The position numbers and the translations under genes are program-made. The notes beneath the pieces are model-generated. The model ran no database searches, was not told the DNA's origin, and was given only the letters and a program-made list of their open reading frames with translations. DNA of 5,582 bases from Brevundimonas sp. UBA7534 (GTDB lineage: Bacteria > Pseudomonadota > Alphaproteobacteria > Caulobacterales > Caulobacteraceae), in NCBI RefSeq assembly GCF_002479325.1, contig NZ_DLMO01000080.1, positions 4,085-9,666 on the forward strand, given 5' to 3'. Shown in pieces: positions 1 to 4,778 of this stretch; within the stretch, counting starts at the first letter, position 1; each line of letters starts with the position of its first letter.

Positions 1-247
1 ACGCCCGGCTCCAGCGACCGACCGACCAGGCGTCCGCCGCGTCGGCGACGCCGTACAGCCGATGCTCGGCCTGAGCCTCTTCCTCGTCCGACGGCCGGGC
101 GGTCAGGATGCGCAGGTCGGCGTAGAGTTGCTGGCTGTCGGCGTTGAGTATGACCGCCCCTGTCTCGCGCGCCAGCTTCAGCGCCAGGGCGGACTTGCCC
201 GAGGCGGTAGGGCCGGCGATGAGAGTGATTGAAGGCTGTTGCGACAA
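1..247 (-). CDS. miaA: tRNA dimethylallyltransferase MiaA, N-terminal part (cut by left window edge)
   Basis: MiaA transfers the dimethylallyl group of DMAPP to N6 of A37 in tRNAs that read UNN codons. Only the first 82 codons are in the window; the C-terminal part lies beyond the left edge. The fragment shows a Walker A loop GPTASGKS at residues 12-19. After it comes the family signature NADSQQLYADLR at about 35-46, whose Asp37 matches the catalytic aspartate, then LTARPS at 48-53, HRLYG at 62-66 and SVGRW at 75-79. The usual family signature is DSMQVY; a Gln replaces the Met here. No ATG or GTG lies suitably upstream in frame, so TTG at 245-247 is chosen, giving MSQQPSITLIAGPTASGKS. Its ribosome binding site is weak. 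The gene is divergent from mrp. The family call is secure; the exact start is less so. Confidence 0.9.
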   Translation of the reverse strand, partial: MSQQPSITLIAGPTASGKSALALKLARETGAVILNADSQQLYADLRILTARPSDEEEAQAEHRLYGVADAADAWSVGRWSRA

Positions 248-321
248 ATCCAGGCTCGCGGGCGGCGTCCGTCGGCGATAGAACGCGCGCCTTCCCATCC
301 GCAAGCCCCCCGGAGGCCGCC
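248..321. promoter_or_regulatory. Divergent intergenic region between miaA and mrp
   Basis: These 74 bases separate the two divergent TTG starts and must hold the leader of mrp and probably that of miaA. A weak -10-like GATAGAA occurs at about 276-282 on the plus strand, but I see no good -35 element at the right distance. No strong inverted repeat or operator is evident. This is therefore a location for promoters inferred from gene arrangement, not a recognised promoter sequence. Confidence 0.3.
312..316 (+). promoter_or_regulatory. Ribosome binding site that sets the mrp start
   Basis: A perfect GGAGG lies five bases before the TTG at 322-324. The longest open frame begins at another TTG (229), but that would add 31 low-complexity residues outside the Mrp domain and overlap the miaA start. 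The Shine-Dalgarno match therefore favours 322. Confidence 0.75.
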
Positions 322-1389
322 TTGGTCGAACGTTCCGCCGTCATCGCCGCCCTGGACGCCGTGATCGACCCCATTTCGGGCCGGGGCCTGGTCGCCGCCG
401 GCCTGGTCCAGGGGCTGGTGGTGGGCGAGGACCGCGCCGGTTTCGCCCTTGAGGTGGAGAGCGCCAAGGCGGCCCTCTATGCACCCGTGCGGGACGCCGC
501 CGAGGCCGCCCTGAAGGCGCTGCCGGGGATGACCCGCGTCTCGGTGATCCTGACGGCCGAGGCTCGGCCGTCCGCTGCCCCGCGCACGGCGGGGCTATCC
601 AGGGCCGCCGTCGATCAGGGCCGGCCCAAGGCGCCGGTCCCGACCGACCGCCCCGCCCATGTCCGCCGCGTCCTGGCGGTGGCCAGCGGCAAGGGCGGGG
701 TGGGCAAGTCCACCGTCGCCGTGAACCTGGCCGCCGCCCTGGCGGCGCGCGGACTGTCGGTCGGCGTACTGGACGCCGACGTCTATGGGCCTTCGCTGCC
801 GACCATGCTGGGGATCTCGGGCCAGCCCGCCTATGAGGACGGCGCCATCGTCCCGCACCGGGCGCACGGGCTCAAGGCCATGTCGGTCGGCCTGCTGACT
901 CGGATGGACGACGCCATGATCTGGCGCGGCCCGATGGCGTCGCAGGCCATCACCCAGATGCTGACCCAGACCCGCTGGGGAACGGAAAGCCGGCCGCTGG
1001 ATGTTCTCGTGGTCGATCTGCCGCCCGGCACCGGCGACGTGCAACTGACCCTGATCCAGAAGACGCCGCTGGACGGCGCCGTGATCGTCTCCACCCCGCA
1101 GGAGGTGGCCCTGGCCGACGCGCGCCGGGCCCACACCCTGTTCCAGAAGGTCGGCGTGCCGACCCTGGGCCTGATCGAGAACATGAGCGGCCCGGTCTTC
1201 GGCCGGGGCGGCGCCGAGGCCGAGGCCGCGCGCCTGGGCGTCCCCTTTCTGGGCGACCTGCCGCTGGACGCCGCCGTGCGTCAGGCCGGCGATGCGGGCC
1301 GGCCCGTCGTGCTGGCCGACTCGTCGGGAGAGGTCGCCGACCGCTTCGCCGCCGTGGCTCAGCGTTTGGCGGCGGTGCTGGGCCTCTAG
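322..1389 (+). CDS. mrp: Mrp/NBP35-family Fe-S cluster carrier ATPase (CxxC loop missing)
   Basis: This is a 355-residue P-loop ATPase of the Mrp/ApbC/NBP35 family, cytosolic proteins that bind and hand on Fe-S clusters. Residues about 3-80 form the N-terminal MIP18/DUF59 domain, followed by a Pro/Ala-rich linker to about 112. The ATPase part has the deviant Walker A SGKGGVGKS at 122-130, DADVYGPS at 151-158, WRGPM at 201-205 and VDLPPGTGD at 231-239. The family's IENMS is at 285-289. The segment after IENMS normally carries about a dozen more residues, in many homologues with CPHC, before FGxGG. Here IENMS is followed by only GPV and then FGRGG, with no cysteine pair. The start is TTG 322, preceded by GGAGG. 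The frame ends in TAG overlapping the convergent ybjQ-like stop. The family call is firm; cluster-carrier activity is uncertain without the cysteines. Confidence 0.93.
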   Translation: MVERSAVIAALDAVIDPISGRGLVAAGLVQGLVVGEDRAGFALEVESAKAALYAPVRDAAEAALKALPGMTRVSVILTAEARPSAAPRTAGLSRAAVDQGRPKAPVPTDRPAHVRRVLAVASGKGGVGKSTVAVNLAAALAARGLSVGVLDADVYGPSLPTMLGISGQPAYEDGAIVPHRAHGLKAMSVGLLTRMDDAMIWRGPMASQAITQMLTQTRWGTESRPLDVLVVDLPPGTGDVQLTLIQKTPLDGAVIVSTPQEVALADARRAHTLFQKVGVPTLGLIENMSGPVFGRGGAEAEAARLGVPFLGDLPLDAAVRQAGDAGRPVVLADSSGEVADRFAAVAQRLAAVLGL

Positions 1390-1706
1390 ACCGGCTCGAC
1401 CACCACGGCGGTGCCATAGGCCAGAACCTCGGTCACGCCGGGCATGATCTCGGTGGCGTCGTAGCGGACGGCCAGGATGGCGTTGGCGCCGTGGGCCTGG
1501 GCGTGCTTGACCAGTTCGTCATAGGCTTCCTGCCGACCGGCCTCGGCCAGTTTGACATAGGCGCCGACCCGCCCGCCCAGCATCGACTGGACCCCGCCGA
1601 TGGCGTCGGAGATGGCGTTGCGCGAGCGCACCGTGACGCCCCGCACCAGGCCTATGTGGCGGTTGATGCGAAAACCCGGCAGGTCGTTGGTCGTGGTCAC
1701 ATACAT
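1386..1706 (-). CDS. YbjQ/UPF0145 (DUF74) family protein
   Basis: This 106-residue protein matches the YbjQ/UPF0145 family, small cytosolic proteins sometimes labelled heavy-metal-binding but without an established function. Visible family marks are a beta-strand start MYVTTTNDLPGF, then GLVRGVTVRSRN around 19-30. A central GGRVGAYVKL at about 44-53 corresponds to the family GGRSGAYEKEL. The helix that follows (EAYDELVKHAQAHGANAIL) leads to a final strand YGTAVVVEPV. The length of about 105 residues is normal, and there is no signal peptide or membrane segment. AAGGAG (minus strand, 1712-1717) lies six bases before the ATG and overlaps the folA TAA, so the gene is probably the last of the thyA-folA operon. 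Its TAG shares the CTAG at 1386-1389 with the mrp stop. Confidence 0.85.
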   Translation of the reverse strand: MYVTTTNDLPGFRINRHIGLVRGVTVRSRNAISDAIGGVQSMLGGRVGAYVKLAEAGRQEAYDELVKHAQAHGANAILAVRYDATEIMPGVTEVLAYGTAVVVEPV

Positions 1707-1711
1707 GGCGG

Positions 1712-1717
1712 CTCCTT
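1712..1717 (-). promoter_or_regulatory. Ribosome binding site of the ybjQ-like gene, overlapping the folA stop
   Basis: On the minus strand AAGGAG stands six bases before the ATG of the ybjQ-like gene and shares bases with the TAA of folA. The folA stop and the next start are only nine bases apart, which suggests the two are translated from one mRNA. Confidence 0.65.
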
Positions 1718-2240
1718 ATCGTCGTTCCAGCACGCGGAAGGTGAAGGCGTGGTCGTCCTTCTCGCCGGCCGGGTGCGCTTCCGACGACACTTCGGTCCAG
1801 GCGTCGGCGTCGAACGCCGGAAAGACCGCGTCGCCGTCGGGCGCGGCGTCGACCTCGGTGATGTACAGCCGGCGCGCGCGGGGCAGGGCGGCCTCGAACA
1901 GGGCCGTGCCGCCGATGACGCAGATTTCGCCCACGCCGTCCTCCTCGGCCGTCTCGCGCGCGATCTCGATGGCCTCGTCCAGCGTGCCGCAGACCAGCGC
2001 GCCCTTGGCCTGGCCTTCCTCATAGGACTGGTCGCGGGTCAGAACCAGGTTCAGCCGGCCGGGCAAGGGGCGCAGCGGCAGGCTTTCCCAGGTCTTGCGG
2101 CCCATCAGGCAGGGCTTGCCGATGGTGATGGCCTTGAACCGCTGCAGGTCCGACCGCAGTCGCCACGGTAGGTCGCCGTCGCGGCCGATGACCCCGTTGC
2201 GCCCACGCGCCACGACCAGCGAGAGGATCGGAATGCTCAT
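1716..2240 (-). CDS. folA: Dihydrofolate reductase
   Basis: DHFR reduces dihydrofolate to tetrahydrofolate with NADPH and so recycles the DHF that thymidylate synthase produces. The 174-residue protein has the typical single-domain length. LPW at 24-26 is followed by the folate-binding acid Asp31 (equivalent to E. coli Asp27). MGRKTWESLP at 46-55 is the NADPH/substrate loop. VIGGTALF at 108-115 contains the GG pair, and YITEV at 126-130 holds the conserved Thr. The frame can be read 13 codons further upstream, but ATG at 2238-2240 gives the family-like MSIPILSLVVARG. This ATG overlaps the TGA of the upstream MazG-like gene as ATGA, a usual sign of translational coupling. No key residue is missing. 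The gene belongs to the alphaproteobacterial-looking part of the window. Confidence 0.96.
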   Translation of the reverse strand: MSIPILSLVVARGRNGVIGRDGDLPWRLRSDLQRFKAITIGKPCLMGRKTWESLPLRPLPGRLNLVLTRDQSYEEGQAKGALVCGTLDEAIEIARETAEEDGVGEICVIGGTALFEAALPRARRLYITEVDAAPDGDAVFPAFDADAWTEVSSEAHPAGEKDDHAFTFRVLERR

Positions 2241-2548
2241 GCCGCGTCGCCTTCCTTGAGGTCCAGCCAGCGCAACCATTTCCGCCGCATCGCCTCTTCC
2301 AGATCGACGCCGGCGCGGGCGCAGTAGATCAGCAGCATCCCGAGCACATCGGCCGCCTCGTCGCCCAGGGCGAGGGGGTCGGGCGCGCCGCGCGCCCGTT
2401 GCGACAGGCGCAGGTGTTCGGCCGTCAGCTCGCCCAGCTCTTCCTGCAGCTTCAAAAGCGCCCAGTCCCGGTCGCGGTCGATGGCGTGTTCAGCCGCATA
2501 GATGTCGGAGATGCGCAGAACATCGGCCTGCAGCGCCTTCATATCCAT
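2237..2548 (-). CDS. MazG-like nucleotide pyrophosphohydrolase
   Basis: This 103-residue all-helical protein belongs to the MazG-like/all-alpha NTP pyrophosphatase superfamily, which cleaves (d)NTPs to NMP and PPi. The metal-binding pattern is complete: EELGE gives Glu37 and Glu40 on one helix, and DEAADVLG gives Glu64 and Asp67 on the next. The length fits a single-domain member rather than full MazG. The substrate cannot be read from sequence; sitting between thyA and folA suggests house-cleaning of the nucleotide pool. ATG at 2546-2548 is used as start; a second in-frame ATG two codons later is equally possible because neither has a clear ribosome binding site. The upstream hydrolase stop is seven bases away, and the gene's TGA overlaps the folA ATG. 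Confidence 0.85.
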   Translation of the reverse strand: MDMKALQADVLRISDIYAAEHAIDRDRDWALLKLQEELGELTAEHLRLSQRARGAPDPLALGDEAADVLGMLLIYCARAGVDLEEAMRRKWLRWLDLKEGDAA

Positions 2549-2555
2549 GACGATT

Positions 2556-3410
2556 TCAACGATGCTCGACGGTGAGGCCGGGTGCGGAAAGCGCGTCCAG
2601 CCGGGCCTTCGCTTCGGTGTCGCCCAGGGCGTAGGCGTCCAGAAAGTCCTCCGTCGCTCGAACCAGAAGATCGAACTGGTCGCCTTCGGCGGTCGCGGGA
2701 AACTGGTGGCCGCCGCCTGTGACCACGATCAAGGTCTTGTCGCCCCCAGGCGCGGTGTCGAAGGGCAGGCGGTGATCGCGCCAGTCGTCGGCGTAGCCCG
2801 GCACGATGTCCTGATCGCCGGTCACGACCAACAGCGGCGCGGTCAGGGTTCGATAGGTCTCGGGCGTCACCACGACCGGGATGGGGCCGGGCGAGGACAG
2901 GGCGATCACGCCTTTCACGGCCGGATCGCCTTGCGGGCCCAGGATGGTGGTCGCCCCGCCTGCGATCAGGGACATCAAAGAGCCGAACGAATGGCCCGCC
3001 ACGATCATCGGCTCGCCGGCGTGCTCGCGCGCGGCCGTCTCGCGCGTCAAGGCCAGGTCCTCCAAGCGGGTGGTCAGCGCGACTTGGCCGTTGGCGCTCC
3101 GATCCGGATGCTGCTGGGAATCGACGTGCAGCGGGGCGATGACGGTGAAGCCGTGCGCGGCCCAGGCCGACAGCAGTCTCTGATAGGCCTCCGGCGCGCC
3201 GCCGAAGCCGTGGCTGAACATGACGACGCCACGCTCTTCGGGCGCGGTCCAGATCGACAGGGACACCGCGCGACCGTCCGGCGTCGTCAGGGTCTGGCGG
3301 GTCGGCGCGATGACCGTGGCCTCGACGGCGGATGACGAAAAGGCGAGGGCGGGCGCGACCGGCGCCGACAGAAGCGCGAGGCTCGCCAGGACGGCGCGGA
3401 CGATCATCAT
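2556..3410 (-). CDS. Secreted alpha/beta-hydrolase (dienelactone hydrolase/lipase-like)
   Basis: This 284-residue protein has an N-terminal signal peptide: a short basic start (MMIVR), a hydrophobic stretch to about residue 18, and an ALA-F cleavage site near residue 23. It is therefore probably periplasmic or exported. The mature part is an alpha/beta-hydrolase: oxyanion-hole loop HGFGG at 67-71, nucleophile elbow GHSFGS at 139-144 with Ser141, probable acid Asp199 or Asp201 in TGDQD, and catalytic His235 in GGGH. The layout resembles dienelactone-hydrolase or platelet-activating-factor-acetylhydrolase-like esterases, but the substrate cannot be named. The frame stays open far upstream, antisense-like over thyA; ATG at 3408-3410 is chosen because the signal peptide begins there and GGGAG lies just before it. 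A second ATG at 3405-3407 has better spacing. It lies 26 bases after the thyA stop. Confidence 0.85.
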   Translation of the reverse strand: MMIVRAVLASLALLSAPVAPALAFSSSAVEATVIAPTRQTLTTPDGRAVSLSIWTAPEERGVVMFSHGFGGAPEAYQRLLSAWAAHGFTVIAPLHVDSQQHPDRSANGQVALTTRLEDLALTRETAAREHAGEPMIVAGHSFGSLMSLIAGGATTILGPQGDPAVKGVIALSSPGPIPVVVTPETYRTLTAPLLVVTGDQDIVPGYADDWRDHRLPFDTAPGGDKTLIVVTGGGHQFPATAEGDQFDLLVRATEDFLDAYALGDTEAKARLDALSAPGLTVEHR

Positions 3411-3436
3411 GGGCTCCCGAAGGCTCGCGTGGCGGC

Positions 3437-4255
3437 TCACACTGACACGAGCGCCTTGATGTGCGGCCACGGGGCGTAGTCGCTGAGGGTGAAATCCGAC
3501 AGCTGATAGGCGAACAGGTCGTCGCGCGGCGCGATCGTCATGGTCGGCAGGGGCAGCGGCTCCCGCGTCAGCTGCAGTTCGGCCTGCTCCAGATGATTCA
3601 GATAGAGGTGCGCGTCGCCGAAAGTGTGGACGAATTCGCCTGGCTCCAGTCCGACCACCTGGGCCATCATCATCGTCAGCAGCGCATAGGAGGCGATGTT
3701 GAACGGCACGCCGAGGAACAGGTCCGCCGAGCGCTGGTAGAGCTGGCATGAGAGCCGCCCGGGGGCGCCGTCCTGACCGGGGGAGACGTAGAACTGGAAC
3801 AGCGCGTGGCACGGCGGCAGCGCCATCTCGTCCACCTCGGCGGGGTTCCACGCGGTGACGATGTGCCGGCGCGAGTCGGGGTTCGTCCGGATCTGCTCCA
3901 CGACCTTGGCGATCTGGTCGATGTGGCCCCCGTCCGGGGTGGGCCATGAGCGCCACTGCACGCCGTAGACGGGGCCGAGCTCGCCGTCCTCGTCCGCCCA
4001 CTCGTTCCAGATCCGCACGCCGCGCTCCTGGAGCCACCGCACGTTCGAGTCCCCGCGCAGGAACCACAGCAGCTCGAGCGCGACCGACTTGAAGTGCACG
4101 CGCTTGGTCGTGATCAGCGGGAAGGACTCGGCCAGGTCGAAGCGCAGTTGGCGGCCGAACACGCTGCGCGTGCCCGTGCCGGTCCGGTCCGTCTTGACGG
4201 CCCCGTGGGCCATCACGTCGGCGAGGAGGTCCTCGTAGGGGGTGGGGATGCTCAC
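3437..4255 (-). CDS. thyA: Thymidylate synthase, apparently chimeric
   Basis: ThyA methylates dUMP to dTMP with 5,10-methylene-THF, leaving DHF for DHFR. The 272-residue frame is intact. DRTGTGT at 23-29 contains the phosphate-binding Arg24, followed by ITTKRVHFKS at 48-57 and DSRRHIV at 127-133. Nucleophile Cys149 sits in LPPCHALFQFY, then QLYQRS at 171-176, Asn186 in VPFNIASY, and His216/Tyr218 in DAHLYLNH. A short insert SPGQDGAPG at 158-166 lengthens it relative to the 264-residue E. coli enzyme. Start GTG 4253-4255 gives the actinobacterial-style MSIPTPYEDLL; another GTG lies three codons upstream and the ribosome site is weak. Codons 1-189 have 4 A/T-ending codons, codons 190-271 have 12, and the C-terminal part reads as caulobacterial. 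The tail APWPHIKALVSV departs from the usual HPxIKAPxAV. Confidence 0.95.
   Translation of the reverse strand: MSIPTPYEDLLADVMAHGAVKTDRTGTGTRSVFGRQLRFDLAESFPLITTKRVHFKSVALELLWFLRGDSNVRWLQERGVRIWNEWADEDGELGPVYGVQWRSWPTPDGGHIDQIAKVVEQIRTNPDSRRHIVTAWNPAEVDEMALPPCHALFQFYVSPGQDGAPGRLSCQLYQRSADLFLGVPFNIASYALLTMMMAQVVGLEPGEFVHTFGDAHLYLNHLEQAELQLTREPLPLPTMTIAPRDDLFAYQLSDFTLSDYAPWPHIKALVSV
3689..3757. other. Probable lineage junction inside thyA
   Basis: These bases encode ThyA residues 167-189 (RLSC to FNIAS), one of the most conserved parts of the enzyme. To the right, the gene and its neighbours look actinobacterial, with Tyr always TAC and Glu always GAG in thyA. To the left, TAT, GAA, AAT and CAT appear at once and the neighbouring genes look alphaproteobacterial. 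The exact crossover cannot be placed because both parents would be nearly identical here. It may be an assembly join or a recombination point. Confidence 0.6.
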
Positions 4256-4346
4256 CCGGCCCACTCTAGCGATCCGAGCAGACGCGCTGAGCGTCGTCGA
4301 CGGCCCGGCGCAGGCGGGCTCCGGCAGGGCAGGCCCCCGCCCCCGG
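4256..4346. other. Intergenic region between the GNAT gene and thyA
   Basis: This 91-base gap is the longest in the window and should hold the thyA leader in the actinobacterial parent. A GGCGGG/CCCGCC pair at 4313-4318 and 4336-4341 could form a stem with a 17-base loop, but there is no T-run and the region is so GC-rich that this is weak evidence for a terminator. I recognise no promoter. Confidence 0.25.
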
Positions 4347-4703
4347 TCAGCCGTGGAACACCATGTCCTGGTACTCGGGGTAGCGGCGTAGGTAGTCCTC
4401 CACGTAGGAGCACTCGGGCACGATCCGGTCACCCTCTGCGCGCAGCCGGTCCAGGACCATGGTCACGAGGGCGCGGGCAAAGCCGCGGCGGCCGAACTGC
4501 TCGTCGATGATGGTGTGCTGCAGGCGCAGGACCACGGTGTCCTCGCCGTCCTCGCCGCGCACGGTCTCCTGGTCGTAGCCGAGGAACCCGATGAAAGTCC
4601 CGTCCTGGCGCAGCTCGAAGCGCTGACGGTCCGGGTCCCGGGTCACCGTGAGGCGCTCGTGGACAATCTTCTCGGGCTGGCTCTGGGCGGCGGTGTTCTC
4701 CAT
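4347..4703 (-). CDS. GNAT-family N-acetyltransferase (COG2388, YjdJ-like)
   Basis: This is a small 118-residue acetyltransferase of the short GNAT class COG2388, which uses acetyl-CoA and whose acceptors are mostly unknown. After a polar N-terminus of about 15 residues come antiparallel strands (RQRFELRQDGTFIGFLGY at about 27-43; TVVLRLQHTIID at 56-67). Next is the acetyl-CoA pyrophosphate loop EQFGRRGFARALV at 68-80 and a helix to about 90. The class signature is IVPECSYVEDYLRRYPEYQD at 94-113, with Cys98 in the position often occupied by Cys in this group. ATG at 4701-4703 is the start; its ribosome binding site is poor. Style and codon use look actinobacterial. It lies 75 bases downstream of mutT1 and 91 bases upstream of thyA on the same strand. 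Confidence 0.87.
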   Translation of the reverse strand: MENTAAQSQPEKIVHERLTVTRDPDRQRFELRQDGTFIGFLGYDQETVRGEDGEDTVVLRLQHTIIDEQFGRRGFARALVTMVLDRLRAEGDRIVPECSYVEDYLRRYPEYQDMVFHG

Positions 4704-4778
4704 GACCCGAGCCTAGGGCCGGGGGCGGGCCCGCTCAACGGTGGCCCGGTCGTGCGGGCCGAGGCCGGCGCGGGCGGC

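Noticed and set aside
1491..2171. 226-codon plus-strand open frame opposite ybjQ-like and folA
   Set aside because: No ribosome site, no recognisable domain, and lies wholly antisense to two well-supported genes.
2502..3335. 277-codon plus-strand open frame opposite the hydrolase and the MazG-like start
   Set aside because: Gly/Arg/Gln-rich composition with no domain; it is the shadow of the minus-strand genes in GC-rich DNA.
3632..3637. GAATTC (EcoRI site) in thyA as a possible cloning join
   Set aside because: It is near the lineage change but left of it: codons with the left-lineage bias (TAT 190, GGA 202, CCA 205) already lie to its right. A single site is also expected by chance.
3411..4067. 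Long N-terminal extension of the alpha/beta-hydrolase frame, antisense across thyA
   Set aside because: It is a high-GC open frame opposite thyA with Arg/Pro/Ala-rich low-complexity translation. The signal peptide at 3410 marks the real start.
4313..4341. GGCGGG/CCCGCC inverted repeat as a terminator
   Set aside because: The loop is 17 bases, there is no T-tract, and such pairs are common by chance at this GC content.
4256..4432. Upstream extension of the thyA frame by 59 codons
   Set aside because: The extension has no resemblance to ThyA and overlaps the 3' end of the GNAT gene. GTG at 4255 gives the normal N-terminus.
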